Source of the DNA: JACCZX01 sp038216465
GTDB lineage: Bacteria > Pseudomonadota > Gammaproteobacteria > Burkholderiales > Burkholderiaceae_F
Length of the DNA: 64,000 nucleotides
NCBI GenBank assembly: GCA_038216465.1
Contig: JBBQQC010000016.1
Span: 1 to 64,000, forward strand
Direction: 5' to 3'
Below the pieces are notes generated by a model. It was given only the letters and a program-made list of their open reading frames with translations, was not told the origin of the DNA and made no database searches. Of the stretch, positions 55,941 to 64,000 are shown in pieces. Positions within the stretch are counted from its first letter, which is position 1, and every line of letters begins with the position of its first letter. Both the position numbers and the translations under genes were made by a program.

Positions 55941-57890
55941 ATGCCCGATGCGATAAACGAGCCGATTCCGATGGATTTCCCCGACCGTTTTGATGTGATA
56001 GTGGTGGGCGGCGGCCACGCTGGCACCGAAGCCGCGCTGGCGGCTGCGCGAATGGGCAGTAGGACTTTGTTGCTGACGCACAACCTGGAGACGCTGGGCC
56101 AGATGTCGTGCAACCCGTCGATCGGCGGCATCGGCAAGGGCCATTTGGTCAAGGAAATCGACGCTCTCGGCGGGGCAATGGCGTCGGCCGCTGACGAGGC
56201 AGGCATCCAGTTTCGGATACTGAATCGCTCGAAGGGGCCGGCGGTGCGCGCCACGCGCGCGCAAGCCGATCGAGTGCTGTATCGCAAGGCGATTCGTGAC
56301 CGGCTCGAAAACCAGGCGAACCTGTCGCTGTTCCAGCAGCCGGTCGACGATCTGCTGCTCGAGGGCGGCCGGGTGCGGGGTGCCGTCACGCAATCGGGAA
56401 TCCGGTTTTACGGCTCGACGGTGGTGTTGACCGCTGGCACATTCTTGAACGGGTTGATCCATATCGGATTGAACAACTATGCGGGGGGGCGTGCCGGGGA
56501 TCCGGCCGCGGTTTCGCTCGCAGCGCGGCTGAAGGAAATGCAGCTTCCGCAGGGCCGGCTGAAAACCGGCACTCCACCGCGAATCGACGGGCGCTCGATT
56601 GATTTTGCGGCGTGCGAGCGGCAGCTGGGCGAGACCGATCCGGTGCCGGTGTTTTCGTTTCTCGGATCACCGGAGCAGCATCCGAGACAGGTGCCGTGCT
56701 GGATTACTCATACAAACGCCCAGACGCACGACCTCATCCGCGCAAATTTGGATCGTTCGCCGATGTATTCGGGCGTGATCGAAGGTGTGGGTCCGCGCTA
56801 CTGCCCGTCGATCGAAGACAAGATTCACCGGTTTGCCGGTAAGTCGAGTCACCAGATATTTCTCGAGCCCGAAGGCCTGAGTACGCACGAGGTGTATCCG
56901 AACGGGATTTCAACATCACTGCCGTTCGACGTGCAGCTAAAGGTAGTGCGGTCGATCGCCGGCCTGCAGCATGCGCACCTCGTCCGCCCGGGCTACGCCA
57001 TCGAATACGACTACTACGATCCGCGCGCGCTGAAGAGCTCGCTCGAAACCAAGGTAATCGGCGGCTTGTTCTTTGCCGGGCAGATCAATGGCACGACCGG
57101 CTACGAGGAAGCGGCGGCGCAGGGCCTGCTGGCCGGCATCAATGCAGCACTCACCGCAAGTGGCTGTGTGCCATGGTGCCCGGCGCGCAACCAGGCCTAT
57201 ATCGGGGTGCTGGTCGATGATCTGATCACGCGCGGCGTGGCGGAGCCGTATCGCATGTTCACCAGTCGCGCCGAGTACCGGCTGTCGCTGCGTGAGGACA
57301 ATGCCGACGCACGTTTGACCGAGATTGGGCGCAAGCTGGGGTGCGTAGACGACGCGCGCTGGGAGGCGTTGTGTCGCAAACAGGATGCGGTGGGCCGCGA
57401 GTTGGAGCGATTACGAACCATGTGGGTGAGGCCTCACTTACTCAATGATAACGAAGCCACGCGAGTCTTCGGGCAACCGATTGACCACGAGTATACGGTC
57501 GCTGACTTGCTAAAGCGCCCCGCAGCAACCTACGCGAAGCTGATGACGCTGCGTCGCGCCGACGGTTCGGATTTGGGTCCGGCCGTGACCGAAGCGGCCG
57601 TGGCGGAGCAGGTTGAGATCTCGATCAAGTACGCCGGATACATCGCGCGCCAGGAAAACGAAGTGGCGCGCCAGGAATCGCACGAGACCACGCGCATTCC
57701 GGAGATACTCGACTACGAGAAGGTGCGCGGGCTGTCGTTCGAGGTGCGGCAGAAGCTGCGCGAACAGCGGCCGGAAACGATCGGTCAGGCATCGCGTATC
57801 TCAGGGGTGACGCCGGCCGCCATCTCGTTGCTGTTGGTGCACATCAAGCGGCTGAGCAACGGCGGCGGTGAAAGACGGCTTGCCGCGTAG
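55941..57890 (+). CDS. mnmG: tRNA uridine-5-carboxymethylaminomethyl synthesis enzyme MnmG
   Basis: A 649-residue FAD enzyme. [21 protein letters not shown] is the FAD-binding fold, [13 protein letters not shown] ([23 protein letters not shown]) and [15 protein letters not shown] follow, with [12 protein letters not shown] and [22 protein letters not shown] as further MnmG marks. With MnmE it modifies U34 of tRNA. The first 10 residues are poorly conserved and a second ATG (55,971) is an alternative start. It opens the mnmG-rsmG-parA-parB series downstream of parS. Confidence 0.97.
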   Translation: MPDAINEPIPMDFPDRFDVIVVGGGHAGTEAALAAARMGSRTLLLTHNLETLGQMSCNPSIGGIGKGHLVKEIDALGGAMASAADEAGIQFRILNRSKGPAVRATRAQADRVLYRKAIRDRLENQANLSLFQQPVDDLLLEGGRVRGAVTQSGIRFYGSTVVLTAGTFLNGLIHIGLNNYAGGRAGDPAAVSLAARLKEMQLPQGRLKTGTPPRIDGRSIDFAACERQLGETDPVPVFSFLGSPEQHPRQVPCWITHTNAQTHDLIRANLDRSPMYSGVIEGVGPRYCPSIEDKIHRFAGKSSHQIFLEPEGLSTHEVYPNGISTSLPFDVQLKVVRSIAGLQHAHLVRPGYAIEYDYYDPRALKSSLETKVIGGLFFAGQINGTTGYEEAAAQGLLAGINAALTASGCVPWCPARNQAYIGVLVDDLITRGVAEPYRMFTSRAEYRLSLREDNADARLTEIGRKLGCVDDARWEALCRKQDAVGRELERLRTMWVRPHLLNDNEATRVFGQPIDHEYTVADLLKRPAATYAKLMTLRRADGSDLGPAVTEAAVAEQVEISIKYAGYIARQENEVARQESHETTRIPEILDYEKVRGLSFEVRQKLREQRPETIGQASRISGVTPAAISLLLVHIKRLSNGGGERRLAA

Positions 57891-58590
57891 CAGCCGAACA
57901 TTTCGCAGCCCACGTTTGCGAAAAGTTTGCGCAACGCCGATTGAAGCAGACGCGATCGCGAGCGCGGCGTCGGAGATCGGATTGCGATTAAGCGAATCGC
58001 AGTCCGACGCGCTTGCCCGCTATGCAGCGCTGCTGCTGCGCTGGAACGCAGTGCATAACTTGACTGCGATCGAAACGCCTGCGCACGTGCTGTCCCATCA
58101 TCTACTCGATTCTCTATCCATCGTGCCCGAGATTCAGCGCATCTATCACGAGCGTTCGGTGCAGGCACTCGATGTCGGCGCAGGAGGTGGACTGCCGGGC
58201 ATTCCGCTGGCGATTGCCGCACCGAACTTGCGCATGACGCTGCTCGACAAGGTGCAGAAAAAGGTCGCGTTCTTGACGCAGGCGAAGCTTGAGCTTGCGT
58301 TGCCCAACATCACGTGCGTCCATGCAAGAGTCGAGACGCTGCACACGGAGTCGCCATTCGAGTTGATAGTAACTAGGGCGTTTGCGTCGCTGGCGCAGTT
58401 TGTCGGGATGACGCGGCATTTGCTGGCCGAGCATGGTCGCTGGTGCGCAATGAAAGGAACGTTGCCGAACGCAGAGATCGACGAAATGAGGCGCTCGATG
58501 CCCGGAGTGCGTGTAGTGCGCATGGTGAGGTTGCAGGTGCCGCACCTGAATGCTGAGCGCCATCTGATCTGGATGCAGGTCGCAACGTAG
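57868..58590 (+). CDS. rsmG: 16S rRNA m7G527 methyltransferase RsmG
   Basis: A 240-residue methyltransferase. [36 protein letters not shown], then [20 protein letters not shown] (SAM-binding) and [14 protein letters not shown] are the RsmG (GidB) motifs. It methylates G527 of 16S rRNA. The GTG start overlaps mnmG by 23 bp and the first 30 residues are basic and unlike the family; a later start (GTG or TTG) near residue 15-20 is possible. parA starts immediately after the stop. Confidence 0.92.
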   Translation: MKDGLPRSSRTFRSPRLRKVCATPIEADAIASAASEIGLRLSESQSDALARYAALLLRWNAVHNLTAIETPAHVLSHHLLDSLSIVPEIQRIYHERSVQALDVGAGGGLPGIPLAIAAPNLRMTLLDKVQKKVAFLTQAKLELALPNITCVHARVETLHTESPFELIVTRAFASLAQFVGMTRHLLAEHGRWCAMKGTLPNAEIDEMRRSMPGVRVVRMVRLQVPHLNAERHLIWMQVAT

Positions 58591-59373
58591 ATGGCGCGCA
58601 TTTTCTGTATCGCCAATCAGAAAGGTGGCGTCGGCAAGACGACCACAGCGGTCAACTTGGCAGCCGGAATAGCAGCGCATGGTCAGCGCGTGTTGCTGGT
58701 CGATCTGGACCCACAGGGCAACGGGACGATGGGAAGCGGGATCGACAAGCGCATGCTCTCGAGTTCGGTGTATCAAGTACTGCTCGGGATGGCCGACGTC
58801 CGGGGTTCCCGGCAGCATGCCGAGCACGGCGGATACGACGTGCTCGGCGCCAACCGCGAATTGGCGGGCGCCGAAATTGAACTGGTCGAGCTTGACCACC
58901 GCGAGACGCGGCTGAAGGACGCGCTGATTCCGGTCAACGATCAGTATGAATTCATTCTGATCGATTGCCCGCCATCGCTCTCGCTGCTGACCTTAAATGG
59001 CCTATGCGCCGCTCATGGCGTCATCATTCCGATGCAGTGCGAGTATTTCGCGCTCGAAGGGCTGGCGGATCTGGTCAATACGATTCAACGCGTCGCCGCT
59101 CATCTAAATCCCGAATTGCGCATCATTGGTCTGCTGCGTGTGATGTTCGACGCGCGTATGACGCTGCAACAACAGGTATCCGACCAGCTGGTTGCAAAAT
59201 TCGGCGATAAGGTGTTCAACACGATCATTCCACGCAATGTGCGCTTGGCCGAAGCACCCAGCTATGGGCTACCAGGCGTTGTTTACGATCGCGCTTCGAA
59301 GGGTGCGCAAGCCTATGTGTCGTTTGGTGCGGAAATGATTCGCCGCGTGCACGCATTGGATCGCGCCGCTTGA
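58591..59373 (+). CDS. parA: Chromosome partitioning ATPase ParA (Soj)
   Basis: A 260-residue Walker-type ATPase with the deviant Walker A motif KGGVGKTTTAVNLA (residues 11-24), LLVDLDPQGNGT, and LIDCPPSLSLLTLNGL. It binds DNA nonspecifically with ATP and, with ParB-parS, segregates the origin region. It abuts rsmG and is followed by a GNAT gene instead of parB directly. Confidence 0.96.
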   Translation: MARIFCIANQKGGVGKTTTAVNLAAGIAAHGQRVLLVDLDPQGNGTMGSGIDKRMLSSSVYQVLLGMADVRGSRQHAEHGGYDVLGANRELAGAEIELVELDHRETRLKDALIPVNDQYEFILIDCPPSLSLLTLNGLCAAHGVIIPMQCEYFALEGLADLVNTIQRVAAHLNPELRIIGLLRVMFDARMTLQQQVSDQLVAKFGDKVFNTIIPRNVRLAEAPSYGLPGVVYDRASKGAQAYVSFGAEMIRRVHALDRAA

Positions 59374-59376
59374 TGC

Positions 59377-60174
59377 ATGCTTGATCCGGCATCGATTCCC
59401 ACGGGGCTGCGCGAGGTTACCGCCGCACTGGCGGCGCGTATCGAAGACGCATCACTCGCGGTTTCGCAGCCGGCGCAGCAGAGTTTCTTTGATGGCTGGT
59501 TGCTCCGCTATTCGCCGGGCAAGGCGAAGCGCGCCCGCTCGATCAACAGCATCGCTGCCGGCGTGCTGCCGCTCGACGAAAAGCTTTCGCACTGCATTGA
59601 TTTTTATCACCAGCACCAGTTGCCCTGTTTGTTTCGTATCACGCCCTTTTCACAGCCGCATCATCTGGATTCCCAATTGGCCGCCGCTGATTTTGGGGCG
59701 TATCAGGACACGCGCGTGATGTCCGTTGCGCTGGCGGAGGTTGCCTCGAACGCCCCCTCGACGGCGCAATCGGTCGACGCCGAGCAATTCGCGGCAGCGT
59801 TCTGCGAGCTACACCGACTCGACCCGGTGAAAGCCAGCGCCGAGCGCGAGCGCTACGCGAGAGCGGCTGTGCGCAGTACTTTTGTCGTTCAGTTCGAAAA
59901 CGATGCGCCGATCGCGTGCGGCAGCCTCGCATTGGAACGCAAGCTGGCGGGTATTTTCGGCATGGTGACGGCCGCGGAGTATCGAGGCCGTGGTGTCGCA
60001 ACCGCGATCGTCGCGAAGCTGTTGGACGATGCGCGGGCGGCGGGCGCTGAGACCGCGTATCTGCAGGTCGAAGCCGGCAACGCACCGGCGCGTCGGGCAT
60101 ATTCGAAGTTCGGATTTAGGGATTGCTATGCCTACTGGTATCGCGCTCCACCGGGCAGTGAAAACCACCTATGA
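59377..60174 (+). CDS. GNAT N-acetyltransferase encoded between parA and parB
   Basis: A 265-residue protein. The N-terminal half (SQPAQQSFFDGWLLRYSPGKAKRARSINSI) is a domain found in two-lobed GNATs; the C-terminal GNAT core has GIFGMVTAAEYRGRGVATAIVAKLLDDARAAGAETAYLQVEAGNAPARRAYSKFGF with the acetyl-CoA motif RGRGVA. It is 3 bp after parA and 6 bp before parB, so it is co-expressed with the segregation genes. Substrate unknown. Such an insertion may be lineage-specific. Confidence 0.85.
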   Translation: MLDPASIPTGLREVTAALAARIEDASLAVSQPAQQSFFDGWLLRYSPGKAKRARSINSIAAGVLPLDEKLSHCIDFYHQHQLPCLFRITPFSQPHHLDSQLAAADFGAYQDTRVMSVALAEVASNAPSTAQSVDAEQFAAAFCELHRLDPVKASAERERYARAAVRSTFVVQFENDAPIACGSLALERKLAGIFGMVTAAEYRGRGVATAIVAKLLDDARAAGAETAYLQVEAGNAPARRAYSKFGFRDCYAYWYRAPPGSENHL

Positions 60175-60180
60175 GGGGTC

Positions 60181-61026
60181 ATGAAACGCACTAAGGGCCT
60201 CGGGCGCGGGCTGGACGCACTGCTGGGCGGTGCGAACACGGCGACGACCGCTTCGCAGATCGTATTGCCGCTGGAGCAACTGCGGCCGGGCAAGTATCAA
60301 CCACGCACCAAGATGAATGCCGAATCGTTGCGCGAGCTGGCCGAATCAATTAAGGCGCAAGGCGTCATGCAGCCGGTTCTCGTGCGCGCGGTCGGTGACG
60401 GCTACGAGATCATTGCCGGCGAGCGTCGGGTACGCGCCGCCGCCATTGCGGGTCTGCACGAGGTACCGGTCATCATCAAGCAGGTGCCCGATAACGCCGC
60501 GTTGGCGATGGCGCTGATCGAGAACATTCAACGCGAGGATTTGAATCCGCTCGAGGAAGCGCATGGAGTACAGCGGCTGATACGCGAATTTCACTTTACG
60601 CACGAGCAGGCGGCGCAAGCGATCGGCCGCTCACGCAGCGCAACCTCGAACCTGTTGCGATTGACTAATCTCGCGGCGCCCGTACAGCAGCTGGTGTTGG
60701 ACGGAAGGCTCGACATGGGACACGCGCGCGCGCTGCTGGGAGTCGGCGTTGCGCAGCAGATCCAGCTCGGCAACCGTATTGCTGCCGAGCAACTTTCGGT
60801 GCGCGCCACCGAAGCGCTGGTCGCGCGCGGCGTCACAAAAGCGCGTAAGGCGTCAAAGAAAGCCCCGGCTCGTGCACGCGATATCGTGCGGCTCGAAGAC
60901 GAACTAGCCGACACGCTGGGGGCTGACGTGCGGCTACAGGCCGACCCGCGCGGCAAGGGTGCGTTGACGATCAAGTTTTCCAGTCTCGATCAACTCGAAG
61001 GGATTGTCGCGCGTCTCCGGCGGTGA
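60181..61026 (+). CDS. parB: Chromosome partitioning protein ParB (Spo0J)
   Basis: A 281-residue ParB. KRTKGLGRGLDALLG at the start, KYQPRTKMNAESLRELAESIKAQGVMQPVLVR, the CTP-binding motif AGERRVRAAAIAG, the HTH region FTHEQAAQAIGRSRSATSNLLRL and a short C-terminal dimerisation domain. It binds parS and spreads along DNA as a CTP clamp. It has AGGGGT upstream of the ATG. Confidence 0.96.
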   Translation: MKRTKGLGRGLDALLGGANTATTASQIVLPLEQLRPGKYQPRTKMNAESLRELAESIKAQGVMQPVLVRAVGDGYEIIAGERRVRAAAIAGLHEVPVIIKQVPDNAALAMALIENIQREDLNPLEEAHGVQRLIREFHFTHEQAAQAIGRSRSATSNLLRLTNLAAPVQQLVLDGRLDMGHARALLGVGVAQQIQLGNRIAAEQLSVRATEALVARGVTKARKASKKAPARARDIVRLEDELADTLGADVRLQADPRGKGALTIKFSSLDQLEGIVARLRR

Positions 61027-61049
61027 GATGACGCGTTCGCTGCGACGCT

Positions 61050-61079
61050 TTGACCCGTCTGCTCGCAGCGCAGTACAAT
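61050..61079 (+). promoter_or_regulatory. Sigma-70 type promoter for the atp operon, with a flanking inverted repeat
   Basis: TTGACC, 18-bp spacer, TACAAT, ending 49 bp before the atpI ATG. A perfect 8-bp inverted repeat (CGCTGCGA 61,038-61,045 and TCGCAGCG 61,063-61,070) brackets the -35 element. A T-rich tract follows. Confidence 0.65.
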
Positions 61080-61128
61080 GCGCAGCTTTTTTTATTTCCG
61101 ATTTGCTCTAATTCCCGCTTAGCTGATC

Positions 61129-61497
61129 ATGCCTTTCGCACTGAGCCAGCCGATTCGAACGGTGCTCAGGTGGCAGCTTCTCGCCACCGCGTTAGCCATC
61201 GTCATGCTCGGTTTTCTAACCGGCAGGCATGGCGCGATCTCCGCGGCACTCGGTGGAGCGATCAGCATCACCGCGGGGCTGGCGGCGGCGTGGTTCGCAT
61301 TGCGGAAGCCTTCCGGAGACCCGGCAACCGCAGTTACCAGCGCGCTGGTCGCGGAAGGTTTGAAAGTTTTGTTGATCGTCGTCGGCTTGGCGGCGGTTTT
61401 CATCTTGTACAAGAGTGTCGTGGCAGCGGGTTTCATCGCAACATTTGCTATTACGACGGTCTTGTTCTCGATGGCCTTTTTCGTCCGAGAGACGTAG
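61129..61497 (+). CDS. atpI: ATP synthase subunit I
   Basis: A 122-residue membrane protein with four hydrophobic segments, including [15 protein letters not shown] and [30 protein letters not shown] ([22 protein letters not shown]) and [14 protein letters not shown] are AtpI marks. It helps assemble the c-ring. First gene of the atp operon, 5 bp before atpB. Confidence 0.9.
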   Translation: MPFALSQPIRTVLRWQLLATALAIVMLGFLTGRHGAISAALGGAISITAGLAAAWFALRKPSGDPATAVTSALVAEGLKVLLIVVGLAAVFILYKSVVAAGFIATFAITTVLFSMAFFVRET

Positions 61498-61501
61498 CGC
61501 C

Positions 61502-62302
61502 GTGGCGACCGAACACGCACTGACACCGACTTCGTACATCGCTCATCATCTGACCTTCAATAGGTCGGGTGAAGGGTTCTGGGCATTTCACTGGGACACG
61601 ATCGCAGTGTCGGTGGTGCTCGGTGTCGTGATGCTGGGCTTGTTGCGCTGGGTCGTCAGTGGCGCAACGTCGGGTGTACCGGGTAGGCGGCAGGCGTTCG
61701 TCGAATTGCTGATTGGCTTTGTCGATAACCAGGTCAAAGGCATTTACCACGGCGATTCGCATCGATTTGTGGCCGCCACGGCGCTGACAGTGTTCGTCTG
61801 GGTGCTGCTGATGAACGCGATGGACTTTTTGCCGGTCGACATCGTGGCCGCGTTCCATCATTACGTGCTGGGCCAGGAGAATTTTCGCAACGTACCGACC
61901 GCGGACGTGAATACGACTTTCGCGTTGGCGCTGTCGGTGTGGCTGCTGATGATTTACTACTCGATCGCCGTCAAAGGTCTCGGCGGTTGGATCTTCGAAC
62001 TGTTTTGCACGCCGTTCGGCAAGAATCCGCTGCTGTGGATTCCAAACCTTCTCTTTAATCTGGTTGAGCTAATTTCGCGTCCGCTGTCGCATTCGCTGCG
62101 GTTGTTCGGCAATATGTATGCGGGCGAGATCATTTTTCTGTTGCTATGGACTATGGCTGCGGCCGGACTGGTCGGCACGGTGGCGAGCATTGTGCTGGCG
62201 CTAGGCTGGTCGATCTTTCATATCCTGATCGTCGCGCTGCAGGCGTACATATTCATGATGTTGACCGTCGTCTACATCGCGATCGCGCACGAACATCACT
62301 GA
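61502..62302 (+). CDS. atpB: ATP synthase Fo subunit a
   Basis: A 266-residue protein starting on [17 protein letters not shown] at the N-terminus, [10 protein letters not shown] and [32 protein letters not shown], the last carrying the essential Arg and the family signature. It forms the proton half-channels next to the c-ring in the inner membrane. Confidence 0.97.
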   Translation: MATEHALTPTSYIAHHLTFNRSGEGFWAFHWDTIAVSVVLGVVMLGLLRWVVSGATSGVPGRRQAFVELLIGFVDNQVKGIYHGDSHRFVAATALTVFVWVLLMNAMDFLPVDIVAAFHHYVLGQENFRNVPTADVNTTFALALSVWLLMIYYSIAVKGLGGWIFELFCTPFGKNPLLWIPNLLFNLVELISRPLSHSLRLFGNMYAGEIIFLLLWTMAAAGLVGTVASIVLALGWSIFHILIVALQAYIFMMLTVVYIAIAHEHH

Positions 62303-62311
62303 GACTCTTAA

Positions 62312-62608
<297 letters not shown>

Positions 62609-62621
62609 TTCGTCGCGAACG

Positions 62622-63095
62622 ATGAATTTCAATCTGACCCTGATCGCGCAGGCGATCACGTTCGCGCTGTTTATCTGGTTCTGCGTCAAGTTCGTCTGGC
62701 CGCCGATTACGCGTGCGATTGACGAACGGCAACAAAAGATCATCGCTGGCCTCGCCGACGCCGAGCAGGCGCGCGTGACGCTGGAAAATGCATCGAAGCA
62801 GGCCGACCTGTCGATTGGTGAAGCGCGCCAGCGCTCATCGCAGATCATCCTGCAGGCCGAGCAGCGCGCGGCGCAGATGATCGAGGAAGCCAAGACCGCG
62901 GCGCGCACAGAAGGCGCGCGCGAGAAAGCGGCAGCGCAGGCGGACATCGAGCAGCAAATGGCCAGCGCGAAGGATCAGTTGCGCGAACAGGTTGCGCAGC
63001 TGGCGGTCGCCGGCGCCGAGAAGATTCTGCAGAAGGAAGTCGACGCGCAGGCACATTCCGTCCTGTTGAAGCAACTGCGCGAGCAGCTGCGCTAG
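62622..63095 (+). CDS. atpF: ATP synthase Fo subunit b
   Basis: A 157-residue protein with an N-terminal membrane segment ([20 protein letters not shown]) and a long Ala-, Glu- and Gln-rich helix forming the peripheral stalk. It dimerises and connects Fo to the delta subunit. Confidence 0.96.
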   Translation: MNFNLTLIAQAITFALFIWFCVKFVWPPITRAIDERQQKIIAGLADAEQARVTLENASKQADLSIGEARQRSSQIILQAEQRAAQMIEEAKTAARTEGAREKAAAQADIEQQMASAKDQLREQVAQLAVAGAEKILQKEVDAQAHSVLLKQLREQLR

Positions 63096-63106
63096 GGCCG
63101 GCACGC

Positions 63107-63646
63107 ATGGCCGAGAACCTGACGATTGCGCGACCATATGCGGAAGCCGTTTTCTCGTCGGCCGATGCCGGCGGCAAGTTGCAGGCGTGGTCGCAGGCGT
63201 TGCAGCGGCTTGCGATGATCGTATCCGATCCCGACATGCATAACGCGATCGGCAATCCGAAGGTCGGGCCGGAGCAGCTGTACGGGCTCGTGGCGGCGGG
63301 CGCTGGCGATACGTTGAGTGCGGAAGCGCAGAGCTTCGTGCGCGTGCTGATAGAGAACGATCGGCTGGCGGTGCTGCCGGAAATCGCGACACTGTTCGAA
63401 GCGTTGAAGAACGAGCGCGAGGGTGTGATCCAGGCCCGAATCGAAAGTGCGTTTCCTGTCGACGACGCCGCGCTAGCGCAGCTGGTCGGCGATCTCGAGC
63501 GGCGCTTCAAGCGCAAGGTGCGTCCGCAGGTAACCGTCGATCGCGCGCTGATCGGCGGCGCGCTGATCACCGTCGGCGATGAAGTGATCGACGGCACCGT
63601 GCGCGGCCGGCTCGCCAGCATGGCCTCGGCACTGCGCACTGAATAA
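63107..63646 (+). CDS. atpH: ATP synthase F1 subunit delta
   Basis: A 179-residue protein: [45 protein letters not shown], and [33 protein letters not shown] are delta (OSCP) motifs. It joins the peripheral stalk to F1. Confidence 0.96.
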   Translation: MAENLTIARPYAEAVFSSADAGGKLQAWSQALQRLAMIVSDPDMHNAIGNPKVGPEQLYGLVAAGAGDTLSAEAQSFVRVLIENDRLAVLPEIATLFEALKNEREGVIQARIESAFPVDDAALAQLVGDLERRFKRKVRPQVTVDRALIGGALITVGDEVIDGTVRGRLASMASALRTE

Positions 63647-63666
63647 GTTACAGACAGGGACTTCGA

Positions 63667-64000
63667 ATGCAACAGCTAAAGCCTTCAGAGATCAGCGAGC
63701 TGATCCGCAATCAGATTCAAAAACTCACGCTGACCGCGGACTTTCGCACGCAAGGCACGGTCGTGACGGTCACCGATGGCATCTGCCGCATTCACGGCCT
63801 GGCTGATGTGAGTCAGGGCGAGATGCTCGAATTTCCCGGCGATACGTTCGGCCTGGCGCTGAACCTCGAGCGCGATTCGGTCGGCGCAGTCGTACTCGGC
63901 AGCTACGAACACATTCGCGAAGGCGATCCGGTCAAGGCGACCGGCCGCATTCTCGAAGTGCCGGTCGGTCCTGAACTGCTCGGCAGAGTCGTCAACTCGC
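63667..64000 (+). CDS. atpA: ATP synthase F1 subunit alpha (partial)
   Basis: The first 111 codons of AtpA ([59 protein letters not shown]), cut by the window end. It is followed, outside the window, by the rest of the ATPase genes in the usual order. Confidence 0.96.
   Translation, partial: MQQLKPSEISELIRNQIQKLTLTADFRTQGTVVTVTDGICRIHGLADVSQGEMLEFPGDTFGLALNLERDSVGAVVLGSYEHIREGDPVKATGRILEVPVGPELLGRVVNS

Overview
The window looks like the replication-origin region of a betaproteobacterial chromosome, most likely Burkholderiales. The core gene order is gyrB-dnaN-dnaA facing away from rpmH-rnpA-yidD-yidC-mnmE, followed further on by mnmG-rsmG-parA-parB-atpIBEFHA. Other indicators are a tripartite tricarboxylate (Tct/Bug) transporter, a 3-hydroxybutyrate oligomer hydrolase, a GTP-type PEP carboxykinase, no recF between dnaN and gyrB, and high GC with strong GC3 in core genes. 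The organism call is inference from synteny and gene content; no rRNA is present.

Positions 1 to about 24,660 are an accessory island ending next to the gyrB 3' end. It has four parts. (a) 1-4,700 holds small plus-strand genes of mostly unknown function (P-loop kinase, flavodoxin-like reductase, lysine-rich histone-like protein, C45-type hydrolase), a MITE-like element and attC-like sites, resembling an integron cassette array with no integrase in view. (b) 4,750-16,719 is a long minus-strand gene series: Xre regulator, TnsA, TnsB, TnsC and TniQ of a Tn7-like transposon, then a plasmid RepA-family protein in the slot where a target selector would sit, then a RecB-like nuclease/helicase, a DUF2384-like protein and a NERD nuclease-like protein. 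(c) 16,830-22,982 contains an unrecognised 330-residue protein and a restriction-like operon of a DNA methyltransferase, a McrB-like AAA+ motor and a DUF2357 (McrC/LlaJI-like) PD-(D/E)XK nuclease. (d) A DUF4238 protein and an AT-rich repeat tract lie next to gyrB.

Positions 24,668-34,953 are the origin core: gyrB, dnaN, dnaA, DnaA-box-bearing spacers, rpmH with a clear promoter, rnpA, yidD, yidC, mnmE, and two small opposite-strand genes whose stop codons overlap or abut those of yidC and mnmE.

Positions 34,989-53,694 are metabolism and transport: a lipoprotein 3HB-oligomer hydrolase, a MacA-type adaptor with one ABC ATPase and two FtsX-type permeases, TctC-TctB-TctA plus an AbrB-family membrane protein, a GNAT, a cold-shock protein, PEP carboxykinase, and a five-gene branched-chain amino-acid type ABC transporter. 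An AsmA-like protein with an unusual N-terminus (53,863-55,797) follows.

Positions 55,809-64,000 return to core replication and energy genes: a near-perfect parS site, mnmG, rsmG, parA, a GNAT inserted between parA and parB, parB, and the start of the F1Fo ATP synthase operon (atpI, B, E, F, H, and atpA cut off by the window end).
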